Shown one piece after another: positions 16,681 to 24,401 of a stretch of 64,000 bases of DNA. The notes under the pieces were generated by a model. That model saw nothing but the letters and a program-made list of their open reading frames with translations. It was not told the origin of the DNA and searched no databases. The DNA comes from Crenalkalicoccus roseus. Lineage in GTDB: Bacteria; Pseudomonadota; Alphaproteobacteria; Acetobacterales; Acetobacteraceae. Each line of letters starts with the position of its first letter. Positions within the stretch are counted from its first letter, which is position 1. Position numbers and translations under genes: made by a program. The stretch spans positions 166,522-230,521 of the forward strand of contig NZ_SJDM01000002.1 of assembly GCF_004761865.1 (NCBI RefSeq), written 5' to 3'.

Positions 16681-18219
16681 GTGAACGGAGCCGAAAGCCT
16701 GGTCCATACCCTGCTGGGAAGCGGCGTTGACGTCTGCTTCACCAACCCCGGCACCAGCGAGATGCATTTCGTCGCCGCGCTGGACCGCATCCCGGGCATG
16801 CGCTGCATCCTCGGCCTGCAGGAGAACATCGTCACCGGCGCCGCCGACGGCTACTGGCGCATGGCGGAGAAGCCCGCCTGCACCCTGCTGCATTGCGGCC
16901 CGGGCCTCGCCAACGGCCTCGCCAACCTGCACAACGCCCGCCGCGCGCGGAGCGGCATCGTCAACATCGTCGGCGACCAGGCGGTGTATCACCGCCCCTA
17001 CGACGCGCCGCTGACCGCCGACACCGAGGGCTGGGCGCGCGGCGCCTCCGCCTTCGTCCGCACCTCGACCCGCGCCGAGGATGTGGGCGCCGACGCCGCC
17101 GTGGCGGTGCAGGCCGCGCGCACCTCTCCCGGCCAGGTGGCGACGCTGATCCTGCCCTCCGACGCCTCCTGGAACGAGGGCGGCGTGGTGGCGCAGCCGC
17201 TGCCCGTGCCGGCGGTGCCGCAGGCCGACCCGCATGCCATCCGCCAGGCGGCGCGGGTGCTGCGCGAGAAGCGCAACGTGCTGATCCTGCTCGGCGGCCT
17301 CGGGCTGCGCGAAGGGGCGCAGCGCCAGGCGCACCGCATCGCCGCCGCCACCGGCGCGAGGCTGATGGCCGAGGGCTCCAACGGCCGCATCCAGCGCGGC
17401 CGCGGTCGCCTGGCGCTCGACCGCGTGCCCTATGTGGTGGAGCAGGCGGCCCAGGCGCTGGGCTGGGTGGAGCACCTGATCCTGGTCAACGCCAAGGCGC
17501 CGGTCGGCTTCTTCGGCTATCCCGGCAAGCCGAGCCGGCTCTACCCGCCCGCCGCCGAGGTGCATGTGCTGACCCGCTTCGAGCAGGACGCGGAGCAGGC
17601 CCTCGCCGCCCTGGCCGAGGAGCTCGGCGCGCCGCGCGCGGACATCCCCGACCCCGGTGCGCGGCCGGAGCCGGCGCGCGGCGCCCTCTCGCCCGAGGGG
17701 CTGGCGCAGACCCTGGCCGCGCTGATGCCGGAGGGCGCGGTGGTGGTGGATGAGAGCGTCACCTACGGCCGCGGCTTCTTCCCGCTCACCAACGCCGCGC
17801 CGCCGCATGACTGGCTGCAGAATTGCGGCGGCGCCATCGGCTACGGCCCCTGCGTCGCGACCGGCGCCGCCGTGGCGGTCGGCGGGCGGCGGGTGGTCGG
17901 CCTGCAGGCCGACGGCTCGGCCATGTACACGGTGCAGGCGCTCTGGACCCAGGCGCGGGAGAGGCTGCCGGTGACGACGCTGCTGCTCTCCAACCGCAAG
18001 TACCAGATCCTGCTCGGCGAGTACCGCAACGTCGGCGCCAATCCCGGCCGCACGGCGCTCGACATGATGGATCTCGGCAATCCCGACATCGGCTGGGTGC
18101 AGCTTGCGAACGGCATGGGCGTGGAAGCGGCGCAGGCCGACACGCTGGACCGCTGCGCCGACCTGATGGCGCAGTCCTTCGCACGGCCGGGGCCGTTCCT
18201 GATCGAGCTGCTGATCTGA
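16681..18219 (+). CDS. thiamine-diphosphate-dependent enzyme, acetolactate synthase large-subunit-like
   Basis: A 512-residue member of the TPP-dependent decarboxylase/synthase family. The N-terminal PYR domain has TNPGTSEMHF and the activating Glu in GLQENIVTGAADGYW; the C-terminal PP domain has ADGSAMYTVQALWTQ and LLSNRKYQIL, a variant of the GDG-N25-NN cofactor motif. Acetolactate synthases are usually longer, and no small subunit is nearby, so a decarboxylase or carboligase of unknown substrate is more likely. It starts with GTG after a GGAAAGGGGAAGAG site and leads an operon with an SDR and an acyl-CoA dehydrogenase. Confidence 0.83.
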   Translation: MNGAESLVHTLLGSGVDVCFTNPGTSEMHFVAALDRIPGMRCILGLQENIVTGAADGYWRMAEKPACTLLHCGPGLANGLANLHNARRARSGIVNIVGDQAVYHRPYDAPLTADTEGWARGASAFVRTSTRAEDVGADAAVAVQAARTSPGQVATLILPSDASWNEGGVVAQPLPVPAVPQADPHAIRQAARVLREKRNVLILLGGLGLREGAQRQAHRIAAATGARLMAEGSNGRIQRGRGRLALDRVPYVVEQAAQALGWVEHLILVNAKAPVGFFGYPGKPSRLYPPAAEVHVLTRFEQDAEQALAALAEELGAPRADIPDPGARPEPARGALSPEGLAQTLAALMPEGAVVVDESVTYGRGFFPLTNAAPPHDWLQNCGGAIGYGPCVATGAAVAVGGRRVVGLQADGSAMYTVQALWTQARERLPVTTLLLSNRKYQILLGEYRNVGANPGRTALDMMDLGNPDIGWVQLANGMGVEAAQADTLDRCADLMAQSFARPGPFLIELLI

Positions 18220-18243
18220 CCACCCGCGAGGGGAGGGAACGCC

Positions 18244-19017
18244 ATGGAAATGGAGATCGCCGGCAGGCGGGTGCTGGTCACCGGCGGGTCGAAGGGCATC
18301 GGCCTCGCCTGCGGCATGGCCTTCGCGCGGGAGGGGTGCGACCTCGTCCTCGCCTCCCGCAACGCGGCGGCGCTGGAGCAGGCGGCGGAGGCGATCCGCG
18401 CGCGGCACAACGTCGCCGTCGCGGTTCATGCCGCCGACCTTTCCGATCCGGGGGCGCGGGAGGGGCTGAAGGCGGCGCATCCGGAGATCGACATCCTGGT
18501 GAACAACGCCGGCGCCATCCCGGGCGGCACGGTCCACGACATCGACCTGGCGCGCTGGCAGCAGGCCTGGGCGTTGAAGGTGTTCGGCTACATCCATCTG
18601 ACGCAGCTCTACCTGCCGGCGATGGAGGCGCGCGGCGCGGGGGTGATCGTCAACATCATCGGCATGGCCGGTCGCACCCCGCGCGCCGACTACATCTGCG
18701 GCGCGGCGGGCAACGCGGCGCTGATCGCCTTCACCGCCGCGCTCGGCGGGCGCAGCCCCGACAAGGGGGTGCGGGTGGTCGGCATCGCGCCGGGCGCCAC
18801 CATGACCGACCGCATCATCGAGCTGTCGAAGAGCCGCGCCAGGACCCGCTTCGGCGACGAGGGGCGCTGGCAGGAGATGCTCGCCAACCTGCCGCTCGGC
18901 CGCGCCGCGAAGCCGGAGGAGATCGCCGATCTCGCCGTGTTCTGCGCCAGCCCGCGCGGCGGCTACCTTTCCGGCACCACGCTGGAGGTGGATGCCGGGG
19001 CGCAGTTCCGGGGCTGA
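18244..19017 (+). CDS. SDR-family protein with altered catalytic residues
   Basis: A 257-residue classical-type short-chain dehydrogenase/reductase fold. The nucleotide motif VTGGSKGIGLACG and the structural motif VNNAG are intact. The catalytic serine strand reads VNIIGMAG and the active-site motif YICGA lacks the Lys of YxxxK, so Ser and Lys of the triad are missing. Related SDRs with YICGxAGNAA occur in other proteobacteria as I remember them, so this may be a distinct subgroup rather than a decayed gene. It lies 24 bp after the TPP enzyme gene and 3 bp before the acyl-CoA dehydrogenase gene. Confidence 0.8.
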   Translation: MEMEIAGRRVLVTGGSKGIGLACGMAFAREGCDLVLASRNAAALEQAAEAIRARHNVAVAVHAADLSDPGAREGLKAAHPEIDILVNNAGAIPGGTVHDIDLARWQQAWALKVFGYIHLTQLYLPAMEARGAGVIVNIIGMAGRTPRADYICGAAGNAALIAFTAALGGRSPDKGVRVVGIAPGATMTDRIIELSKSRARTRFGDEGRWQEMLANLPLGRAAKPEEIADLAVFCASPRGGYLSGTTLEVDAGAQFRG

Positions 19018-19020
19018 GCC

Positions 19021-20187
19021 GTGGAATTCCGGCTTACCGACCAGCAGCGCGCGCTGATCGCCCCGGTGCGCGAACTGGCCCAGACCCGCTTCCGCGAGCG
19101 CGCGTTGCGCTGGATGGACGGCACCTTCCCCTGGGACAACATCCGCGACCTCGCGGGCCTCGGCGTGCTCGGGATGAGCGTGCCGGAGGAGTATGGCGGC
19201 CTCGGCCTGCCGGTGTTCGAGACGGCGCTGATCCTCGAGGAGATCGCCAAGGTCTGCTACCCTACGGCGATGGCGGTGCTGGGCGAGGCCGGCGTGCAGA
19301 CCCGCGTCATCGCGCGGTACGCGCCCGAATCCATCCGCGGCCGCATCCTGCCCGCGGTGGTGCGCGGCGAGTGCATCCTCGCCATCTGCATGACGGAGCC
19401 GCATGCCGGCACGGATGTGGCGAATTACCGCACCAACGCCGTGATCCGCGGCGACCGCCTGGTGCTGAACGGCACCAAGACCCTGATCTCCCGCGCCGAG
19501 GAGGCGGGGATGTTCGTGGTCTTCACGCGGATCGACGGCAGGCCGGGGCGGGAGGGCATCGGCTGCGTCCTGGTCGAGCGCGGCACGCCCGGCCTCGCGG
19601 TCACGGGGCGCTTCCACACCATGGGCGGGGAGAACCTGCACGAGGTGCAGTTCAACGACGTGGAGCTGCCGATCGAGACCCTGGTGATCCGGGAGGACGG
19701 CTTCCGCCGCCTGCTCTCCGCCTTCAACACCCAGCGCTGCCTGAACCCCGCGATCAGCCTCGGCCTCGCCGAGGGCGCCTTCGACGAGGCGGTGCGCTAC
19801 ACGCGCGAGCGCCCGATCTTCGGCCGGCCGATCGCGGACTTCCAGGGCGTACGCTGGAAGCTCGCCGACATGTACAAGGACATCGAGGCGGCGCGCGGCC
19901 TGCTCTGGCGCGCCTGCTGGACCGCCGACCCCTTCCCGGACCCGTTCCTCGCCGCCACCGCCAAGGTGTTCTGCAACGAGATGGCGATCCGCGTCACCTC
20001 GGAGGCGGTGCAGCTCCATGGCGGCTTCGGCTTCACCGACGAGTACCCCGTCTCGCGCCTCTACCGCGGCGCGCGCTACGGCTCGCTCGGCGGCGGCGCC
20101 TCGGAGACGCTGCGCGACCTGATCGGGCGCAGGCTCGCCGGCGAGGATCCCGGCCCCGACGGCATCATGGGCCTCGGCTACTTCTGA
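19021..20187 (+). CDS. acyl-CoA dehydrogenase
   Basis: A 388-residue flavoprotein of the acyl-CoA dehydrogenase family, with an N-terminal helical domain, the middle FAD-contact segment MTEPHAGTDVANYRTNA and a C-terminal helical domain. QLHGGFGFTDEYPVSRLYR contains the FAD-adenine and dimer contacts; GGGASETLRDLIG supplies the late Glu. It oxidises a CoA thioester at alpha-beta carbons and passes electrons to ETF. It starts with GTG, ends the TPP enzyme/SDR operon, and its 3' end overlaps the convergent CinA-like gene by 10 bp. The preferred acyl chain is unknown. Confidence 0.87.
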   Translation: MEFRLTDQQRALIAPVRELAQTRFRERALRWMDGTFPWDNIRDLAGLGVLGMSVPEEYGGLGLPVFETALILEEIAKVCYPTAMAVLGEAGVQTRVIARYAPESIRGRILPAVVRGECILAICMTEPHAGTDVANYRTNAVIRGDRLVLNGTKTLISRAEEAGMFVVFTRIDGRPGREGIGCVLVERGTPGLAVTGRFHTMGGENLHEVQFNDVELPIETLVIREDGFRRLLSAFNTQRCLNPAISLGLAEGAFDEAVRYTRERPIFGRPIADFQGVRWKLADMYKDIEAARGLLWRACWTADPFPDPFLAATAKVFCNEMAIRVTSEAVQLHGGFGFTDEYPVSRLYRGARYGSLGGGASETLRDLIGRRLAGEDPGPDGIMGLGYF

Positions 20188-20672
20188 GGAGCGGTCTCCA
20201 GCGCCTCCACGAGCATCCGCAGCAGGGTGGCGGCGAACTCCCGCATGTTGGCCTCGCGGTCGGGGCTGGCGGTCTCCAGCGTCAGCGCCCGCTCCACCGG
20301 CCCTGCGACGGCGAGGCAGGCATGGCCCGCGGCGTGGCCGTAGCGGTTGCCGGTGGGGCCGGCGGCGCCGGTCTCGCCAAGGCCCCAGGTGGTGCCGAGG
20401 CGTTCCCGCACCCCGCGCGCGAGCAGCGCCGCATAGGGCTCGGAGGAGGGCGGCACGCCGTCCAGCGCGGCGGCCGGGATGCCGAGCAGCCGCTCCCGCG
20501 CCGCGCGCGTGTACACCACGACGCCGCCCTGGAAATAGGCCGAGGCGCCCGGCACGGCGAGCAGCGCCGCCGAGACCAGCCCGCCGGCCGAGGATTCGGC
20601 GACGGCAACCGTCTCGCCCCGCGCCTTCAGCAGCGCGGCGGCACGACCGGCGATCGGCAGCAGCGTCCGCAT
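20178..20672 (-). CDS. CinA-family nicotinamide-nucleotide amidohydrolase
   Basis: A 164-residue stand-alone CinA C-terminal domain, the PncC-type enzyme that deamidates nicotinamide mononucleotide in NAD salvage. Family features are VAVAESSAGGLVSAAL near residue 23, GASAYFQGGVVVYT, and GETGAAGPTGN near residue 99. The ATG at 20672 shares one base with the TGA of the upstream isochorismatase gene (TGATG), so the two are coupled. Pairing a nicotinamide-type amidase with an isochorismatase-fold hydrolase is suggestive of NAD metabolism, but not proof. Confidence 0.82.
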   Translation of the reverse strand: MRTLLPIAGRAAALLKARGETVAVAESSAGGLVSAALLAVPGASAYFQGGVVVYTRAARERLLGIPAAALDGVPPSSEPYAALLARGVRERLGTTWGLGETGAAGPTGNRYGHAAGHACLAVAGPVERALTLETASPDREANMREFAATLLRMLVEALETAPQK

Positions 20673-21376
20673 CAGGCAAGCCCTCCCGCCGGCTCGTTGA
20701 CCAGCGGCAGCGCGCGCAGCGCCGCGACGGTATCCGCAAGGCTGCGCACCTCGGCCCAGCCGACCGCCATCATCTCCAGCGCCGGATCGTGCAGGTGGGG
20801 CAGGGTGGTGCCGGTGGCCTCGCGCACCACGATCGGCTGGAAATCCCGGAAGCTCGCATCCTTGGAGGTGGCGGCGACGCACTGGTTGGTCAGCACGCCG
20901 CAGAACAGCACCGTCTCCGCCCGCAGCGCGCGCAGCACCAGTTCCAGGTTGGTGGCGAAGAAGGCGGAGAGTCGCTGCTTCTCGACGAACCAGTCGTCCG
21001 GCCGGGCGCCGCATTCCTCCAGCACCTCGTAGCCCCAGCTTCCCGGGCGCAGCCCGCCCTCGGCGAAGAAGGGGCGGTGGCGGGCGAGGATGCCGGCGTC
21101 GCGCAGGTCCCGGAAGCCGTGGCGGGTCCAGATCACCGGCACGCCGTGGGCCCGCGCCTCGGCCACCAGCGCCGCGGTCGGGGTGATCGCGGCCCGCATG
21201 TGGGCGATATCGATGCCCTGCCGGGCGTACCACCCGCTCTCGTGCAGGAAGTCGTTCTGCATGTCGATAACGACGAGCGCGACGCGGCCCGGCGCCAGCT
21301 CGAAGCGGGTCAGGGCGAAGGGGTCGGCTCCCGCGTAGGATCTCTGCACCTCGGCCTCCTTGCGGACGGCCGCCAT
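20672..21376 (-). CDS. isochorismatase-family cysteine hydrolase
   Basis: A 234-residue protein with the Asp-Lys-Cys triad of isochorismatase-like hydrolases: Asp in VALVVIDMQNDFL, Lys in FVEKQRLSAF, and Cys in FCGVLTNQCVAATS. The family includes nicotinamidases, N-carbamoyl hydrolases, ureidoacrylate hydrolases and isochorismatases. An N-terminal extension of about 30 residues precedes the core. The ATG at 21376 was taken as start. It is the first gene of a pair with the CinA-like amidase and is divergent from the DMT exporter. Confidence 0.83.
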   Translation of the reverse strand: MAAVRKEAEVQRSYAGADPFALTRFELAPGRVALVVIDMQNDFLHESGWYARQGIDIAHMRAAITPTAALVAEARAHGVPVIWTRHGFRDLRDAGILARHRPFFAEGGLRPGSWGYEVLEECGARPDDWFVEKQRLSAFFATNLELVLRALRAETVLFCGVLTNQCVAATSKDASFRDFQPIVVREATGTTLPHLHDPALEMMAVGWAEVRSLADTVAALRALPLVNEPAGGLA

Positions 21377-21544
21377 CACACCGCCGCATGGCCGGCGCGG
21401 CAAGGGGGTTGATTCGCCGCCTCGGCCCGGCAGACTGCCCGGGGACCAGCCCTGGAATCGCATGTCCCACACCCTGCACCAGCGCCCTGCCGGGGGCATC
21501 GGCGGCGATGCCTCGCATGGCGGTCGCCCGCGCACGGCCGCGGC

Positions 21545-22453
21545 GTGACCTCCCCCGTTCCAGCCGCGCCGCCCGGGCGGTTCGACACCCGCATCCTGAT
21601 CGGCGTGCTGCTGATGTGCACCGCGAGCACGCTGTTCCCGGTGATGAACGGGCTGGTGCAGGTGCTGAGCCGGACCTACCCCTCGGAGCAGATCATCTGG
21701 GCGCGCACCGCCGGCCACCTGCTGATCGTGCTGATCCTGCTGCTGCCGCGCAACGGGCTGCGCATCCTGCACACCGTCAGGCCGGGGGCGCAGTTCGCGC
21801 GCTCCATGCTGCTGCTGGCCTCGACCACGCTGTTCTTCTTCGGCGTCAAGCACATCCCGCTGGCACAGGCGGCCTGCATCAGCCTGATGGCGCCGTTCTT
21901 CGTCACGCTGCTGGCCTGGCCGATGCTGGGGGAGCGCATCCAGCCCTCCCGCCTGGTCGCCGTGCTGATCGGCTTCGTCGGCGTGGTGGTGGTGATCCGG
22001 CCGGGCAGCGACGTCTTCCACCCCGCGACGCTGCTCATCATGGGCAGCGCCATGGCCTATTCGCTCTACCAGATCTACACCCGCGGCGTCGCCGGCACGG
22101 ACCGGCCGGAGACGTCGGTGGTCTACAGCGGGCTGATCGGCGCGCTGGTGATGACGGCGGTGGTGCCGTTCTTCTGGAAGGCGCCGGAGAGCGTGGTGGA
22201 CACGCTGCTGTTCTGCTCGCTCGGCCTGCTCGGCGCGGCAGGGCACTACTGCGTCGCGCGGGCGATGACCTATGCGCAGGCCAACGTGCTCTCCCCCTTC
22301 CAGTACTGGCAGATCATCGGCTCGGTGCTGGTGGGCTACGTCGTCTCCGGCCTGTTCCCGGACGCGCACACCTGGACCGGGGCCGGCATCATCGTCGCCG
22401 CCGGCGTGTACATCGCCCTGACCGCGGCGGGGGGAAGAGGGCGGGGGCGCTGA
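21545..22453 (+). CDS. DMT-superfamily (EamA) transporter
   Basis: A 302-residue inner-membrane protein with about ten hydrophobic segments forming two EamA repeats. Characteristic segments include FFFGVKHIPLAQAACISLMAP in the first half and ARAMTYAQANVLSPFQYWQ in the second. Members export amino acids, purines or other metabolites. It starts with GTG and is divergent from the isochorismatase gene. Nothing in the sequence fixes the cargo. Confidence 0.85.
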   Translation: MTSPVPAAPPGRFDTRILIGVLLMCTASTLFPVMNGLVQVLSRTYPSEQIIWARTAGHLLIVLILLLPRNGLRILHTVRPGAQFARSMLLLASTTLFFFGVKHIPLAQAACISLMAPFFVTLLAWPMLGERIQPSRLVAVLIGFVGVVVVIRPGSDVFHPATLLIMGSAMAYSLYQIYTRGVAGTDRPETSVVYSGLIGALVMTAVVPFFWKAPESVVDTLLFCSLGLLGAAGHYCVARAMTYAQANVLSPFQYWQIIGSVLVGYVVSGLFPDAHTWTGAGIIVAAGVYIALTAAGGRGRGR

Positions 22454-22471
22454 CGCCGTGCCGTGGCCGGC

Positions 22472-23332
22472 TCACCCCGTCAGGTGGCGCCGGCGCAGGA
22501 GGCGCGGCAGCAGCCCGTCCACCGGCCCGGCCAGGACCGAGCCGGCCCAGGCGAGGCCGGCCGAGAGCACCACCGCCGGCCCGGTCGGCATGTCCGCGTG
22601 GTAGGACAGCAGCAGCCCGGCCACCGAGGCGGTGGCGGCGATCGCCACCGCGGCATAGACCATGCCCCCCACCTGCCGCGCCCAGTGCCGCGCCGCGATG
22701 GCCGGCAGCATCATCAGCCCCACCGCCATCAGCGTGCCGAGGGCCTGGAAGGCGGCGAGCAGGTTCAGCACCAGAAGCGCCATGAAGCCGAGATGCCACA
22801 GCGCGCCATGGGCGCCGACGCTGCGGCCGTAGCCGGGGTCGAAGCATTCCAGCACCAGCGGGCGCCAGGCGAAGGCCAGCACCGCCAGGGTGAGGGTGGC
22901 GGTGCCCGCCATCAGCAGCAGCGCCGCGTCGTCCACCCCGAGCGCCGAGCCGAACAGGATCCGGTTCAGCTCCACCGCCCCGCCGCCCCAGGAGACCAGC
23001 GCCACCCCGAGCGCCAGCGCCACCAAGTAGAGCGCGGCGAAGGAGGCGTCCTCCCGCCCGCCCGTGGCGCGCGACAGCGCCCCCGCGCCCACCGCCACCA
23101 CCAGCCCCGCCACCAGCCCGCCGGCGGCGAGCGCCGGTACGGAGAGGCCGGCGATCAGGAAGGCGAGGGCGACGCCGGGCAGGATGCCGTGCGCCAGCAC
23201 GTCCGCGGTCAGGCTCATGCGCCGCAGCACCAGGAACACGCCGAGCGGCGGCGCCGCCACCGACAGCGCCAGGCAGCCGATCAGGGCGCGGCGGAGGAAG
23301 CCGAATTCCAGGAAGGGGTCGAGCAGGATCAG
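22472..23332 (-). CDS. znuB: zinc ABC transporter permease
   Basis: An ABC-3 type permease of about 286 residues with eight or so membrane helices, opening at LLDPFLEFGFLRRALIGC and containing the conserved RRMSLTADVLAHGILPGVA segment. It would carry zinc through the inner membrane with ZnuC. Upstream of the conserved N-terminus there is no in-frame ATG, GTG or TTG. The best start is a CTG at 23332 whose CTGA overlaps the znuC stop, equivalent to the ATGA overlaps common in this genome. The assignment to zinc rests on the Zur box upstream of the operon. Confidence 0.8.
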   Translation of the reverse strand: MILLDPFLEFGFLRRALIGCLALSVAAPPLGVFLVLRRMSLTADVLAHGILPGVALAFLIAGLSVPALAAGGLVAGLVVAVGAGALSRATGGREDASFAALYLVALALGVALVSWGGGAVELNRILFGSALGVDDAALLLMAGTATLTLAVLAFAWRPLVLECFDPGYGRSVGAHGALWHLGFMALLVLNLLAAFQALGTLMAVGLMMLPAIAARHWARQVGGMVYAAVAIAATASVAGLLLSYHADMPTGPAVVLSAGLAWAGSVLAGPVDGLLPRLLRRRHLTG

Positions 23333-24078
23333 GCGGCGTCCCGCACGGCGCCGCGCGCGCAGGGCACCGCCTCCTCGGCCCAGGCCTCCGCCATCATGCG
23401 CGCGCGCAGGCGGTTGGCCGCGGTCAGCACCTCCGCGGTCGGCCCCCAGCCCAGGCAGTCCCGCGCCAGCAGCAGCGTCTCGGGGAATTCGCGCCGCACC
23501 AGGTCGAGGTCGTGCAGCACGGCGATCACCGTCCGCCGCTCGCCGTGCCAGCGGCGCACCACCGCGAGCAGGTCGGCGGCGGTGCGGGCATCCACGGCGT
23601 TGAAGGGCTCGTCGAGCAGGATCACCGGCGCGTCCTGCAGCAGCAGCCGGGCGAACAGCACGCGCTGGAACTGCCCCGCGGAGAGGCTGCCGATCGGCCG
23701 CCGCCCGAAGCCCGAGAGCCCCACCGCCTCCAGCGCCGCCACGGCGCGCGCCCGGCCGTCGCGCGGCAGGGCGCGGAACGGGCCGGCCTCGACCCACAGG
23801 CCGAACAGCACCACGTCGAGGCAGGAAACGGGAAAGCCGCGGTCCAGCGCCGCCTGCTGCGGCAGCAGGGCAATGCGCGCGCCCCCCGTCTCCACCCGTC
23901 CTTCCGCCGGGGGGTGCAGCCCGGCAATGGCGCGCAGCAGCGTGGTCTTGCCGGCGCCGTTCGGCCCCACCACGGCGGTCAGGCTGCCCGGGGCGAAGCG
24001 GCCGGAGACGTGGTGCACCGCCGGCCGCCGCTCATGGGAGACGGTCAGGTCGGCGAGGCGGATCTCCGGCGCCGTCAC
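23329..24078 (-). CDS. znuC: zinc ABC transporter ATP-binding protein
   Basis: A 249-residue ATPase with Walker A GPNGAGKTTLL, signature LSAGQFQRVLFARLLLQ, Walker B VILLDEPFNAVD and switch AVLHDLDLV. It is of the metal-type (ZnuC/MntB/FhuC-like) class. A GTG start overlaps the stop of a 39-residue upstream frame by 4 nt, and the stop overlaps the znuB start. A Zur-like palindrome just upstream of the operon supports zinc. The periplasmic binding protein gene znuA and the zur gene are not in the window. Confidence 0.85.
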   Translation of the reverse strand: MTAPEIRLADLTVSHERRPAVHHVSGRFAPGSLTAVVGPNGAGKTTLLRAIAGLHPPAEGRVETGGARIALLPQQAALDRGFPVSCLDVVLFGLWVEAGPFRALPRDGRARAVAALEAVGLSGFGRRPIGSLSAGQFQRVLFARLLLQDAPVILLDEPFNAVDARTAADLLAVVRRWHGERRTVIAVLHDLDLVRREFPETLLLARDCLGWGPTAEVLTAANRLRARMMAEAWAEEAVPCARGAVRDAA

Positions 24079-24194
24079 GGCTGCATCGCCCAGAACACGC
24101 CGAGCCAGAGCAGGACAGCGAGGGCGGCCGCCAGGGCGAGCCGCGCGCCGGCGCCGGCGGACAGGGCGAGGGGGTCGGACCAGGGAAGGCGCAT
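24075..24194 (-). CDS. 39-residue membrane peptide leading the znuCB operon
   Basis: A short frame starts with ATG at 24194, ends TGA overlapping the znuC GTG by 4 nt, and encodes one hydrophobic span (LALAAALAVLLWLGVFWAM) after a short polar head. The coupling overlap supports translation. The start codon directly touches the Zur palindrome, leaving no room for a normal ribosome site, so translation may be from a leaderless transcript. I do not recognise the family; it may be a small subunit or simply a leader cistron for znuC. Confidence 0.55.
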   Translation of the reverse strand: MRLPWSDPLALSAGAGARLALAAALAVLLWLGVFWAMQP

Positions 24195-24213
24195 GATGTT
24201 ATGACATAACATC
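24195..24213 (-). promoter_or_regulatory. Zur box (zinc uptake regulator operator)
   Basis: GATGTTATGACATAACATC is a perfect 9-1-9 palindrome matching the alphaproteobacterial Zur/Fur-family pattern (GATGTTAT...ATAACATC). It is one of the few AT-rich patches in the window and lies immediately upstream of the znu operon on the minus strand, so zinc-loaded Zur would block transcription when zinc is plentiful. Confidence 0.85.
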
Positions 24214-24261
24214 TGGCTGCCGATCGGCAAGCACAGCGTGCCGGTTCCCGCGGTGCCCCGG

Positions 24262-24370
24262 CTCTGGTGGGCGGAGCAGAGTCGCGCTTCCGGCCGCCCG
24301 CGATCCGTCCCGGCCTTGGTTGGCGGAGCAGATTCATGCTCCCGGCCGGTTCCGGCCGTCCGCGATCTGC
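24262..24370. repeat. Imperfect tandem duplication with inverted-repeat ends
   Basis: Two copies of a roughly 45-bp block sharing TGG-GGCGGAGCAGA ... CGCGATC lie head to tail (about 24262-24307 and 24313-24370); the second carries an extra GGTTCCGGCC. In the second copy GAGCAGAT pairs with ATCTGCTC to give a hairpin. It fills the divergent gap between the znu operon and the FAD oxidoreductase gene. Confidence 0.6.
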
Positions 24371-24401
24371 TCTACTGCCCCCCGCTGGAACCTCTGCCCG
24401 C

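Noticed and set aside
16402-20739. 1445-codon open frame on the minus strand
   Set aside because: It lies antisense to the TPP enzyme, SDR and acyl-CoA dehydrogenase genes, all of which show clear motifs. Its peptide is rich in Arg, His, Gly and Ala without domains, as expected from codon bias in very GC-rich DNA.
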